From Lawsonibacter asaccharolyticus (lineage in GTDB: Bacteria; Bacillota; Clostridia; Oscillospirales; Oscillospiraceae), in contig BFBT01000001.1 of the NCBI GenBank assembly GCA_003112755.1, forward strand, positions 620,001-684,000: a stretch of 64,000 nucleotides of DNA. The letters run 5' to 3'. The notes under the pieces are model-generated. The model was not told where the DNA came from, searched no databases, and worked only from the letters and a program-made list of their open reading frames with translations. Shown here piece after piece: positions 1-8,015 of this stretch. The number at the start of each line of letters is the position of its first letter. Positions within the stretch are counted from its first letter, which is position 1. The translations under genes were made by a program, and so were the position numbers.

Positions 1-714
1 CATCGACAGGCCATCGGCCTGCGCTTCCAGCAGTCCTCCGGTCTGCTCATTGATCCAGTCCCGCAAGGCCTGATTAAATTCCTCGCTGCCCATCTCACCA
101 CGGAAGGAGGACGCATAGTAATTCTTTGCCAGACTGTCCATTGTGGACTGGTTGAAATTTACGGACTCATTCAGCCACAGGGAGTTTGCCAGAATGCTTG
201 TCACGGCGCCGTCATTGCTGTAATTGGCGTTCCAAACACTGGCCGCCTGGGAGCGCAGAGCCTCAATGCTTTCACTTCCTAGAAGGTCAAGGATCTGCTG
301 GCGGCTTTCACTGTCCGTCACCTCTGCCAGCATGGCGAGGGCCATGTAAACACTCAGAGGAGAGTATACCTTGTTCTCCCCGTTGGAATTGCTGAGAAAC
401 TCTCGGATTGAACTGGCGAAGAACGGTTCCAGACCGTCTGCATAGCCTTCCGGCTGACTGCGTTGGGCCTTTCTGTCCGACTGCCAGGCGTCATAGACCA
501 CATCAAAGCCATCGCTGTCAAACTCACCGGTCTTTTCATCAAAATACTCCATCTCGTTTGGGTAGGGAGCCATCTCCGGATAGCTAGCCAGTGCCAGAGC
601 ATAGGCCGATGCGGAGTTGTTTGGTTTCTTTTCGTCCATATTGGTATCTCCTGCGCAGCCTACCATAGAAATCAGGCAAGCCGCTGCGAGGCATAGCGCT
701 ACAATTCGTTTCAT
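1..714 (-). CDS. Secreted serpin-family lipoprotein (3' end outside window)
   Basis: Serine protease inhibitor of the serpin family. Reading minus from the ATG at 714 the frame is open to the window edge (238 codons). It starts with a lipoprotein signal whose lipobox ends in VGC (Cys19), then a linker, then the serpin core: NKVYSPLSVYMALAMLAEVT is the helix-B/breach signature, followed by ILANSLWLNES and a FNQALRDWINEQTGG region typical of serpins. The reactive centre loop lies beyond the window, so the target protease cannot be guessed. It is followed upstream by a membrane-anchored gene with a 14-base gap, so both are probably co-transcribed. Family assignment is firm; the inhibitory activity is inferred. 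Confidence 0.88.
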   Translation of the reverse strand, partial: MKRIVALCLAAACLISMVGCAGDTNMDEKKPNNSASAYALALASYPEMAPYPNEMEYFDEKTGEFDSDGFDVVYDAWQSDRKAQRSQPEGYADGLEPFFASSIREFLSNSNGENKVYSPLSVYMALAMLAEVTDSESRQQILDLLGSESIEALRSQAASVWNANYSNDGAVTSILANSLWLNESVNFNQSTMDSLAKNYYASSFRGEMGSEEFNQALRDWINEQTGGLLEAQADGLSM

Positions 715-728
715 ACTGCGTACCCTCC

Positions 729-2420
729 TTAGTCTACGATGGTGTCTGTGCAGATTACCTGCGTTATGATTTCCATAGCAGTCTCGCCGTAGCGTGACCA
801 CCAGCTATTTACACCCTGGGTCGTTGCCACAAAGTTGCCTTTGCTGGCAGGGTAACTGATAAAGTTCCAGATAGCACCGCCATCGTAGGTGCCCATGGAA
901 CCATTTCCAAATTCCTTCATTGACAATCCGGTGCCACAGACGCCGAATGTAGGCCAATATTGGAAATCGATCCATCCATCTTCACCAGCGGGCCGGAAAC
1001 TGACGCCATAGCTCATGCCATCGGCACTGTATTCCTCAACCTTGTATTCCCAACCAGAAAGAAGCGGCACACTGACGCCAAATCCGCCGTGTTCGTAGGA
1101 AACATTACTTGTGTCAGCGGCGTCCACGAGATCAAAGCCTGCATAATAGGTTTTGGTGTCATAATCACCGGTACCCCGGAAATCCATAACCGATTTGCTG
1201 ATCCGGTAGGAACCTGCGGGAAGCTCTCCGTACAGGCGGCTCCAATTCACTTCCCATTCTGTTTCCGCATTGTTAGGGATCATCCATGCTTCTGACGTCC
1301 AGGCAAGCTCATACTCCATAGGAAGCAGCTCGACCGCAACCCACTCGCCATCCTGCAGCATTTCGAGTCCGTAGTAACTGCCGGTCTGCAGCTCACCGGT
1401 TGGTTCTCCATCTTGCTGCGTACAAACAATGGTCAATCCAGACGGGGTAATATTCTTTGCAGTAAGCTTCACTCCCCAGGGATCCTGATAGGCGCTTATC
1501 GACGGAGTACGACTGATACCAACAAGACCGGATATTGCCGGAGTGCGTTCGCTCTGTTTTCCATTGATCCAAACCTTGTCGGTGGCCTTGATCACATCGC
1601 CCATCTGCACTTCAAGGAATAGATGCCACTGAGCCATATCCTCTGTTCCTGCCTCAGGGACCTTACGGTCAATCGTAATGTCCCACCCATCCAATGCACC
1701 GTTCTCAATACGGTGACGACGCACATCTGTAATCTCATGCCGAATTGATCCGCTGCCTTCCTGCAGTACGATCAGAACAAGATTCTGCCGTTCAAAATAG
1801 GCGTTATCGTATTTGTCGCAGGCATCCAAAAAGCCGATTGTGCTGTCGGAGTAGACTGTCTCTCTTCGTTCCAGACTATAAATGTCCTTGTATGCCTCGT
1901 AATAGGCTTCCAATTCCGCTCTGGAACTGATCACGGTGTGGTAAGGATAGCCATCTTCAGGTCCGCCATTGGTCCGGATGTACTGCGCCTCAAAAGCGTA
2001 TGCTCCCGGTTCAGGCGTCACGGAATCTGGATCAGCTTCATTTCCTACAATGGTCCATCCGAGTTCCGTAAGCTCTTCTATGACCTGTTCCGGAATATCG
2101 GCCTGCGTACCGTCTTCCAATTTCACACACCAATACGCACCGGTCCTGCCTGGATAGGTATCCGCAATCCCATCGTGGAAGATCAAAATCTTATCGCCGG
2201 TCCCCAAGCCAGAGAACAGACCTTCCTTATCCTTTCGGTTGCTCATGATAATGGGTGAGTTTCCATCGATGAACATATACGATCCGTTGTCCGCTACTAA
2301 GCAGCGTCCGACAGAGAAACTCATGGAGTGATTTATCATATACCAAAGGCCACCCGCACAAAGTAGCAGTATGACTCCTATCACACAGAGGGGAATAACC
2401 CATTTCTTTTTCTGTTTCAT
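729..2420 (-). CDS. Membrane-anchored extracytoplasmic protein with Ig-like segment
   Basis: 563 residues. A basic start followed by one hydrophobic segment (about residues 7-28) makes it a type II-like anchored or signal-bearing exported protein. Around residues 330-430 it has a stretch of the type annotated as bacterial immunoglobulin-like domain in Firmicutes (YGLEMLQDGEWVAVE followed by LPAGSYRI). The N-terminal 120 residues (GRCLVADNGSYMFIDG, then an OB-like strand pattern) also recall small surface domains of Clostridia. No catalytic motif is visible. The start is supported by AAGGAGG before the ATG. It lies directly before the serpin gene in the same direction; a joint envelope role is inference. 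Confidence 0.7.
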   Translation of the reverse strand: MKQKKKWVIPLCVIGVILLLCAGGLWYMINHSMSFSVGRCLVADNGSYMFIDGNSPIIMSNRKDKEGLFSGLGTGDKILIFHDGIADTYPGRTGAYWCVKLEDGTQADIPEQVIEELTELGWTIVGNEADPDSVTPEPGAYAFEAQYIRTNGGPEDGYPYHTVISSRAELEAYYEAYKDIYSLERRETVYSDSTIGFLDACDKYDNAYFERQNLVLIVLQEGSGSIRHEITDVRRHRIENGALDGWDITIDRKVPEAGTEDMAQWHLFLEVQMGDVIKATDKVWINGKQSERTPAISGLVGISRTPSISAYQDPWGVKLTAKNITPSGLTIVCTQQDGEPTGELQTGSYYGLEMLQDGEWVAVELLPMEYELAWTSEAWMIPNNAETEWEVNWSRLYGELPAGSYRISKSVMDFRGTGDYDTKTYYAGFDLVDAADTSNVSYEHGGFGVSVPLLSGWEYKVEEYSADGMSYGVSFRPAGEDGWIDFQYWPTFGVCGTGLSMKEFGNGSMGTYDGGAIWNFISYPASKGNFVATTQGVNSWWSRYGETAMEIITQVICTDTIVD

Positions 2421-2632
2421 ATCAGCAGCCTCCTTTTCATATCAGCCATGAATCCCTTATTGATATAGACGCAAAAATAGGGAAAATGTTCCCTTGTGAT
2501 GCGATTTAGAGAGTTGCCGGAACAAGTGAGTAGCATAATCGAAGTCAAAGGCAACCTCACGATCGTCACTTTGCTTCATCACTCATTATACGACCATCGA
2601 CAAAACCCTACAACCCACCTAAGTTCCTGTGC

Positions 2633-2675
2633 ATACCAAAACGGCAATACCTGCTTGGTATTGCCGTTTTGGTAT
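2633..2675 (-). terminator. Perfect 19-bp hairpin at the end of the CCA gene
   Basis: Arms 2633-2651 and 2657-2675 are perfectly complementary around a TGCTT loop. The second arm touches the stop codon of the CCA gene, and the hairpin is symmetric with A/T-rich ends on both sides, so it may also stop transcription coming from the left. Confidence 0.75.
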
Positions 2676-4009
2676 TAACTCTTCAGCTGTCTATCCTTTG
2701 CAAAGGCCATCAGCGCCTCATGCTCGTTGGGGATCTGCTCATCCAAGACTGCATCCAGGCATTCCTGCAGCACACGGCCAATGGTCGGTCCCTGAAAGCC
2801 CAATGTCATCATATCATGTCCATTAACTGCCAAGTCCTTGAGTGTGAAGCAGCTCTCTTCCTGCAGGATCTCATTGATCATTTGCGATACTTCCTCAAAG
2901 ATTGCGATCCGGTGTCTGCAGATGGCCGATTGACCAAGCGTATCTGCCTTGTGCAGCTCGATCAGTTGCCGGGTAGCATCCTCACCGTGCTTGCTCAAAA
3001 GCCGTTTGATTGGCTTCCTGTCGGCCGTGATGGGCATGTCATGATAGCGAACGAGTCTTACAATTTGTTCTTTGCTGGCGTTATCGAAGCGAAGTCTACT
3101 GAGGATACTCTCCGCCATTGAAGTACTCTGATCCGAGTGCCCGAAGAAGTGGCCAATGCCATCCTCGGCGAGCGAGAAACAGGAAGGCTTCCCAATGTCA
3201 TGCAGCAGGGCTGCCCAACGAAGCACCGGTTCAGGGGTGATACTTTCAATGACCGCGATGGTATGGTCCCAGACATCCTTGTCATGATGTGGATTATGCT
3301 GCGGAAAGCCAAACATGGGTGTGAGCTCCGGGATCGGGACGGCCAGCACATCGGCGAAGTCCCGCAGAACACCTGCCGCGCCCTGAGCGCAGAGCATTTT
3401 GGTAAGCTCAACCAGAATGCGCTCCGCAGCGATACCTTTGAGCAAGTGCTTGTTCCTGTGGATGGCCGCTGCCGTGGCAGCTTCGATCGTCATGCCATAC
3501 ACGGAGGCGAAGCGAAGGGCTCTGAGCATTCTCAGGCCATCTTCCTGGAATCTCCGATCTGGATCTCCCACGCAGCGGACAAGGTCGCCGGCAATGTCCG
3601 CCTTGCCTCCTACGAAGTCAACAACACCTGTCCTGGGGTTGTAGGCCAGAGCGTTCATGGTGAAGTCCCGGCGCTCAAGATCGTCCTTCAGGCTGCGGGT
3701 AAAGCTGACTGAGTCCGGATGCCGATGGTCGGAGTAGTCCCCGTCAACGCGATAGGTCGTGATTTCTAGAGGCTCTTGGTCGATCACAACAGTTACAGTC
3801 CCATGCTTCAAGCCAGTCTCAATCAGGTGGTAGCCTGTAAAGATCTCCTCCACCTGCTCTGGGAGCGCGTTGGTGGTGATGTCCCAATCCTTTGCAGGAC
3901 TGTTGTCACGCACATAATCACGCACTGCGCCACCAACAAGGTACGCCTCATAGCCGGCCGCTTCAAGCATCTCAAATGCTGTATTCACTTGTGGTGGCAA
4001 TTTCATCAT
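2675..4009 (-). CDS. cca: CCA-adding tRNA nucleotidyltransferase with HD domain
   Basis: Adds or repairs the 3' CCA of tRNA using CTP and ATP. The class II polymerase-beta head shows LVGGAVRD (about 24-31), the catalytic DWD (41-43) in KDWDITT, and RRDFTMNA near 106; the C-terminal half carries an HD phosphohydrolase motif (LLHDIGKP) and a second YHD motif. The longer frame starting at 4111 runs through the previous gene; the ATG at 4009, 4 bases after that gene's stop and with GGAG upstream, is the better start (444 residues). It is the last gene of the RtcB/RlaP cassette, so here it may re-tail repaired tRNAs or the tRNA-like RNAs of the array, none of which encodes CCA. Family sure, the special role inferred. 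Confidence 0.93.
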   Translation of the reverse strand: MMKLPPQVNTAFEMLEAAGYEAYLVGGAVRDYVRDNSPAKDWDITTNALPEQVEEIFTGYHLIETGLKHGTVTVVIDQEPLEITTYRVDGDYSDHRHPDSVSFTRSLKDDLERRDFTMNALAYNPRTGVVDFVGGKADIAGDLVRCVGDPDRRFQEDGLRMLRALRFASVYGMTIEAATAAAIHRNKHLLKGIAAERILVELTKMLCAQGAAGVLRDFADVLAVPIPELTPMFGFPQHNPHHDKDVWDHTIAVIESITPEPVLRWAALLHDIGKPSCFSLAEDGIGHFFGHSDQSTSMAESILSRLRFDNASKEQIVRLVRYHDMPITADRKPIKRLLSKHGEDATRQLIELHKADTLGQSAICRHRIAIFEEVSQMINEILQEESCFTLKDLAVNGHDMMTLGFQGPTIGRVLQECLDAVLDEQIPNEHEALMAFAKDRQLKS

Positions 4010-4013
4010 AAGA

Positions 4014-4778
4014 TCACATCTCCAGTGCGGCGAGGAACAGCGCATTGAGTTCCTCCCAGTCCTTCGTGATTTCTCTCGGATGCTGCTCCACCAGAGCACG
4101 CACCTCTGCAATGCTCCGATCCATGTAAGCGTTGAGGATATCGATTCTCGGGATCATCTTCACCTCAGGGGAGTTCATCTTCAGATCAAGCAGCTTCGCA
4201 ACGGTTTTCTCCAGGTAGTCCGGAAGCTGGCTCGCCGCCAGTTCAGAAAAGAGCATTGGGGGCGGAGTACCTTTTTCAAGGATCCACCGGCAAGCAAGGA
4301 TTGGCCGCAGTACATAGAAGTACTTCTTGGCCTTCACCATGTCGCCGCGCAGGTATTCTCGATAGTTTCCTTCCGCCATCTGCAGATAGTGCCAAAGGCC
4401 ACTCTTGGACGAGAAGTAGCGCCGCATGACGGGCTTAAACGCCTCAGTGAAGTCAGTGGTCTGATACACGATGGGAGAGGAAAACCACTCAAATACGGTG
4501 GGGTTGGATTTATGGAGCAACTTCAGTGTCTTGTCCACATCCCAACCGTTGATGTCCAGAACACCATTGATGGGCAGCTCGATCACATCACGGACCCGGT
4601 TGAGCCTGAGATAGCTCTCTCTGGGGCGCACATAAATGAAGCGCACATCATAGTCGCTGTCCGGAGAAGCAAAGCCCCAAGCACGGCTACCGGACTCCAC
4701 GGCCAAAAGGATGCGGCAGTTCTCCCGCTGCTCGATTTCATGAAGCTTTTCTTTGATCAATGCTTCCACGGTCAACAC
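4014..4778 (-). CDS. RlaP/YcgL-type polymerase-beta nucleotidyltransferase
   Basis: Predicted nucleotidyltransferase of the PF10127 type (RlaP, RNA-ligase-associated polymerase; also B. subtilis YcgL). The N-terminus has the polymerase-beta signature GSRAWGF followed by DSDYDVRF, whose two aspartates bind metal; the typical downstream segment KSNPTVFEWFSSP is present. Family members sit beside RNA ligases and are thought to act on RNA ends during repair; the precise reaction is unknown. It lies 20 bases after rtcB and 4 bases before cca. The AAAGGCGG ribosome site lies so close to the GTG at 4778 that TTG 4775 or GTG 4769 may be the true start. Confidence 0.85.
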   Translation of the reverse strand: MLTVEALIKEKLHEIEQRENCRILLAVESGSRAWGFASPDSDYDVRFIYVRPRESYLRLNRVRDVIELPINGVLDINGWDVDKTLKLLHKSNPTVFEWFSSPIVYQTTDFTEAFKPVMRRYFSSKSGLWHYLQMAEGNYREYLRGDMVKAKKYFYVLRPILACRWILEKGTPPPMLFSELAASQLPDYLEKTVAKLLDLKMNSPEVKMIPRIDILNAYMDRSIAEVRALVEQHPREITKDWEELNALFLAALEM

Positions 4779-4797
4779 CGCCTTTCATCATTGTATT

Positions 4798-6000
4798 TCA
4801 GTCTGCTGCCTTAAAGTTATAGACAGGACGGATCCGCTCAATAATCTCCGCAGTAGGGCCGATTTGAGCGACGATCTCCTCCATGCTCTTATAGGCCATG
4901 GGAGACTCGTCCAGCGTGTCGGGCACAACACAGGTGGTGTAGATACCCTCCATTTCCTTCTGAAACTCCTCCATGGACAGAGCATTGAAGGCCGCCTTGC
5001 GGCTCATCAGCCGGCCGGCGCCATGAGGTGCGGAGCAATTCCAATCCTCGTTGCCCTTGCCGCTGCAGATCAGGCTACCGTCACGCATGTTGATGGGGAT
5101 CAGCAGCTTCTCGCCGGCCTTGGCGGAGACAGAGCCCTTACGCAGGATCATGGCGTCCGTATCAATATAGTTGTGGATGGTGGTGAAGGTCTCCACCGCC
5201 GTGAAGCCCATGCCAGTCATGATAACATCCACCATGGCCTTGCGGTTGAGCATGGCGAACTGCTGTGTCAGCTTCATATCGTGGATATAGTCCTCGAACA
5301 GCTTACCCTCCACATAGGCCAGATCTTTGGGGATATTCAGCTCGTGCTCCTTCTTGAGCGCCTTGATGGTCTTCTGGATCTCCTGGAACCGGCCCTCGGC
5401 CTTCAGCTGGTCAATGGCGGCTCGAACTTGATACTGGGCGCCGCCCCAAAGGGCACGCCGACCCTCATTCTGGTAGTGCTCAGCCACCTCGGTGCCCAGA
5501 TGACGGCTGCCAGAGTGGACCACCAGGAACAACCGGCCATCCTCCGCGCGATCCACCTCAATGAAGTGGTTGCCGCCACCCAAAGAGCCGATGCTGCGCA
5601 TGGCCCGGTTAAGATTGACTTGATCTGTGCAGCGGAGGTGAGTCAGATCGATCTCAGCGTTCAGTGCATGAGGAATGTCTCGAACCTCACGGCCATAGGG
5701 GATCTCCCTGCGGATTAGGGCGTCCAGCTTCTCAAAGTCGACCTCCCGCTCACGAAGCTCAACAGTCTCCATACCGCAGCCGATATCGACGCCAACCATA
5801 CCGGGCACGATCTTGTCCTGGATGGTCATGGTGGTACCGATGGTACAGCCCTTGCCAGCGTGGACATCGGGCATGATCCGGATCTTGCAGCCGGCAAACT
5901 CGGCCTGATCGCAAACGGTCTGGATCTGCTTGCGGGCTGCCTCCTCCAACTCGGGGGTGTAACAGACCGCAGTATTATATAAACCTTGAATCGTAATCAT
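4798..6000 (-). CDS. rtcB: RNA-splicing ligase RtcB
   Basis: Joins RNA ends carrying 2',3'-cyclic phosphate or 3'-phosphate to 5'-OH ends, using GTP and Mn2+. The 400-residue protein has all hallmarks: MPDVHAGKGC (43-52), GVDIGCGM (70-77, metal-binding Cys75), GGGNHFIE (141-148), HSGSRHLG (162-169), and APHGAGR (324-330) whose His326 is the residue expected to be guanylylated. The start chosen is the ATG at 6000 behind GGAAAGGGAAA; the frame is open further upstream but that part reads as an untranslated leader with its own terminator and promoter. No archease gene is nearby. The neighbours DUF2828/Ro60-like, RlaP and CCA mark an RNA-repair operon. Confidence 0.96.
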   Translation of the reverse strand: MITIQGLYNTAVCYTPELEEAARKQIQTVCDQAEFAGCKIRIMPDVHAGKGCTIGTTMTIQDKIVPGMVGVDIGCGMETVELREREVDFEKLDALIRREIPYGREVRDIPHALNAEIDLTHLRCTDQVNLNRAMRSIGSLGGGNHFIEVDRAEDGRLFLVVHSGSRHLGTEVAEHYQNEGRRALWGGAQYQVRAAIDQLKAEGRFQEIQKTIKALKKEHELNIPKDLAYVEGKLFEDYIHDMKLTQQFAMLNRKAMVDVIMTGMGFTAVETFTTIHNYIDTDAMILRKGSVSAKAGEKLLIPINMRDGSLICSGKGNEDWNCSAPHGAGRLMSRKAAFNALSMEEFQKEMEGIYTTCVVPDTLDESPMAYKSMEEIVAQIGPTAEIIERIRPVYNFKAAD

Positions 6001-6028
6001 AACGATTTCCCTTTCCTTCATACTCTTT

Positions 6029-6057
6029 ATTTTACGGTTCATCTCTGCCAACAGCAA
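6029..6057 (-). promoter_or_regulatory. Possible sigma-A promoter of rtcB
   Basis: On the minus strand TTGCTG (6057-6052) and TAAAAT (6034-6029) are spaced by 17 bases, just upstream of the rtcB ribosome site and downstream of a terminator. This would let rtcB-rlaP-cca be expressed apart from the upstream array and DUF2828 gene. Confidence 0.45.
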
Positions 6058-6074
6058 CACTTTTGTTGGGAAAG

Positions 6075-6115
6075 AAAAAGCAGGAGGCGATAACATACCT
6101 GCTATCACCTCCTGC
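6075..6115 (-). terminator. Intrinsic terminator between the DUF2828 gene and rtcB
   Basis: On the minus strand the arm 6115-6103 pairs with 6092-6080 (13 bp with one G-U pair), loop of 10, followed by TTTTTC. The upstream arm contains an AGGAGGTGA Shine-Dalgarno-like stretch, which might alternatively be exposed for regulation. It should reduce read-through from the Ro60-like gene into rtcB. Confidence 0.75.
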
Positions 6116-6125
6116 GTCAGCTCTA

Positions 6126-7586
6126 TTATGCCACGATCGCCGCGTAACGCTCGGAACCCAGAACATCCACCATGAAGGCATAGGGGGAAAGAATGCCGGC
6201 TTTCAGCATGGAGAAGATTCGGGGATTACAGCCGGATACCAGCGCAACGCCCTGGTCGTTGATCTTGACGGGCTGCTGCTGATTACGGCTTGCCACATTC
6301 CAGAACATCACCTCGGGCAGCTGGTAGCCATGTTCCTCGAAGAGCCGCTGCGCATACTCGAAGTTGGTCAAGGAGCAATCTTCAGTACAGTAGTCGAACT
6401 CCATATCGGAGATAATGAAGATCTTGGCAGGCATATCCTTCTGGGGCACACGGTTCTTCACGGCAGTCTTGAGGATCAACTCAAACACACGCTGGATATT
6501 GGTGTTGGCGACCTCGTTGAACTGGTGACAGTACCGCACCTTTTCGTAGATATCCTTGCCCTTAATCTCCACCAGCTTGGGATTCTCAGAGAATGTGATG
6601 AAGTGGTTTTGGAATGCGCCGGTGTTGCGCTCGGCATAGTAGATACCAAGAGACAGCGCCACAGTGGCGGGGATGGGATCAGCACCACCGTACATGGAGC
6701 CGGAGCCATCAATGACGACCAGAGCGTTCTCACCGCCAGTGAAATCCTCCTGTGTCTTCCATGTTGCGTCAATGGCCTTGCGCTCCTGATCGGAGATATC
6801 GCCGCGACCGAAGAAGGGCTTGATCATCTCATAGGGCGTCAGGGTGCCAGTGTGGAGCTGCTCCGTACCCTCGGCGACACGGCTCATGAATTCATCATAG
6901 CGGTCTCCATCATTTCGCATGAAGGCCTTACGATACTTGAACATGGCCTTGGAGGGCTGCTTGGAGTAATCGAAGGTGTAGTCTTTTTCGCGCAGGTTGT
7001 TCTCGATGATGCTGATCTTGGCGCGCAGGGCGCTCAGCGTTTTGCGGTACTGGGCGTCGTTCATTCCCAGTGATTGGGCAATTTGTTTTGCCTGCCGGAT
7101 CGCATCCTCGTTGGAGGCATTGACGGAAGGAAGCCACTTGGCCAGCAGCGACACGGACTCGCCAGCCTCCAGAGCGGCACAGTCGGCTGCCAGCTGCTTT
7201 TTGATCAGATGCAGCACCTTGCCTTCGCATGTGGTGCCCATCAGGACCAGCAGGTCATCGTAGCGTCCATACTCTGCAATGTACTGGATGTTCTTCTCCA
7301 GGGATCGCGGCTCGTTGTTGGCCAGCCACTTCAGAATGGTACGGAAGACACGGCGCTCGCCGATACCGCCACGAATATCTCTCGCAAAGAACAGGGTCTT
7401 CATGGCCAGATCAGCGTCTTCGGCATAGGCGCGGAGGAAGCGATTCGTGATCTCCTCGTCACGCTCTCTGCGCAGGGCGCCGATCGTAGCGAACAGATCC
7501 AGACATTCAGACTGGGTGGTTCGATATGTAACTGCGCCATTTTCCGTATGGGTCATATTTGCTTCTTTCTTTAGAAACTTCAGCAT
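6126..7586 (-). CDS. DUF2828-family Ro60-like protein with vWA domain
   Basis: About 486 residues. The N-terminal half is helical and repeat-like (FARDIRGGIGERRVFR, then AEYGRYDDLLVL and LLAKWLPSVNAS), matching the DUF2828 family, which resembles the TROVE ring of Ro60; the C-terminal half is a von Willebrand A domain with the MIDAS motif DGSGSM near residue 290 and ends in a conserved SPYAFMVDVLGSERY stretch. Ro60 proteins bind misfolded RNA and Y RNAs. Here the gene follows a tRNA-like RNA array and precedes rtcB, the same logic as rsr-yrlA-rtcBA operons of other bacteria. The ATG at 7586 is preferred over the GTG at 7595 because GGAGG lies 8-12 bases upstream. The DUF2828 call is good; the RNA-binding role is inferred from family and context. 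Confidence 0.8.
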   Translation of the reverse strand: MLKFLKKEANMTHTENGAVTYRTTQSECLDLFATIGALRRERDEEITNRFLRAYAEDADLAMKTLFFARDIRGGIGERRVFRTILKWLANNEPRSLEKNIQYIAEYGRYDDLLVLMGTTCEGKVLHLIKKQLAADCAALEAGESVSLLAKWLPSVNASNEDAIRQAKQIAQSLGMNDAQYRKTLSALRAKISIIENNLREKDYTFDYSKQPSKAMFKYRKAFMRNDGDRYDEFMSRVAEGTEQLHTGTLTPYEMIKPFFGRGDISDQERKAIDATWKTQEDFTGGENALVVIDGSGSMYGGADPIPATVALSLGIYYAERNTGAFQNHFITFSENPKLVEIKGKDIYEKVRYCHQFNEVANTNIQRVFELILKTAVKNRVPQKDMPAKIFIISDMEFDYCTEDCSLTNFEYAQRLFEEHGYQLPEVMFWNVASRNQQQPVKINDQGVALVSGCNPRIFSMLKAGILSPYAFMVDVLGSERYAAIVA

Positions 7587-7620
7587 GGAAATCACTCCTC
7601 CGTGATGAATTGGTTATACA

Positions 7621-7695
7621 AGGCACCATCAGGGATTTGAACCCGAAAGTACGATTTCTAGTCGTAGTTGTTACCAAGAATTGCTGTTGGTGCCT
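7621..7695 (-). ncRNA. tRNA-like / Y-RNA-like unit A
   Basis: Read on minus: closing helix AGGCACC (7695-7689) with GGTGCCT (7627-7621), 7 bp; then the motif AACAGCAA (7688-7681); a D-region with TTGGTAACAA but no proper D stem; an anticodon-like arm with perfect 5-bp stem and 7-base loop CTAGAAA (7650-7666, triplet AGA); and a T-arm-like hairpin with loop TTCAAAT and a one-base bulge. No encoded CCA. It ends about 34 bases before the DUF2828 gene start, so it lies in that gene's leader. Confidence 0.6.
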
Positions 7696-7701
7696 TTCAC
7701 A

Positions 7702-7802
7702 AGATGCCTGACATATCGCAAGTCCTAAGCCGCCAGTTGACCGGCGCCCTGACCTCTGCATCGGATCGGATTCAAGACCGTTGGGTGTTGCTGTGGGCAT
7801 CT
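7702..7802 (-). ncRNA. tRNA-like / Y-RNA-like unit B (most degenerate)
   Basis: Closing helix AGATGCC with GGCATCT, 7 bp, different in sequence from units A and C but still fully paired. The motif CACAGCAA follows the 5' strand (7795-7788). Inside is a short hairpin with loop TCTTGAAT, and a strong stem CGCCGG-TCAA-CTGGCG (7731-7746) that could stand for a long variable arm; no clear T arm is seen. At 101 bases it is longer than a tRNA. Six bases separate it from unit A. Confidence 0.5.
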
Positions 7803-7816
7803 TTATTGATAAAACA

Positions 7817-7911
7817 AGGCACCATGTGAAGTGGGAATCGAACCCACGAACGACGGGTATGAACCGCCTGCTATAACCATCTTAGCTATTCGATCTTTGC
7901 TGTTGGTGCCT
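7817..7911 (-). ncRNA. tRNA-like / Y-RNA-like unit C (complete tRNA core, CAU triplet)
   Basis: The same 7-bp closing helix as unit A (AGGCACC/GGTGCCT) and the same AACAGCAA motif (7904-7897). Inside sits a full tRNA cloverleaf core: D stem GCTA/TAGC with loop AGATGGTTA, anticodon arm GGCGG-TTCATAC-CCGTC (7852-7868, triplet CAT), a 4-base variable region, and a perfect T arm GTGGG-TTCGATT-CCCAC (7831-7847). Only three inner acceptor pairs (GAA/TTC) continue the core; the rest is an internal loop leading to the extra helix. No encoded CCA, so it is not an ordinary tRNA. Confidence 0.65.
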
Positions 7912-7926
7912 TTTTGTCTAAGGAGT

Positions 7927-8012
7927 GAATACATCATCCGGGTGGGGCTCGAACCCACGACACAGAGATTGGGGTCTCCCGTTCTACCATCTGAACTACC
8001 GGAGATGTATTC
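7927..8012 (-). ncRNA. tRNA-like unit D with 14-bp extended acceptor stem
   Basis: On minus, GAATACATC pairs perfectly with GATGTATTC (9 bp), followed by TCCGG/CCGGA (5 bp) with one bulged base, so the acceptor helix is 14 bp instead of 7. The core has TA at positions 8-9, a D stem GTTC/GAAC with loop AGATGGTA, an anticodon-like arm GGAGA/TCTCT with only a six-base loop CCCCAA lacking U33, and a perfect T arm GTGGG-TTCGAGC-CCCAC (7942-7958). It lacks the AACAGCAA motif and any CCA. It is closest to a tRNA yet unlikely to decode. Confidence 0.65.
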
Positions 8013-8015
8013 GAC

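Noticed and set aside
6041..6060. AACAGCAA on the plus strand near the rtcB promoter, resembling the array box
   Set aside because: It is in the opposite orientation to the array transcript, has no flanking helix, and coincides with the -35 box; probably chance.
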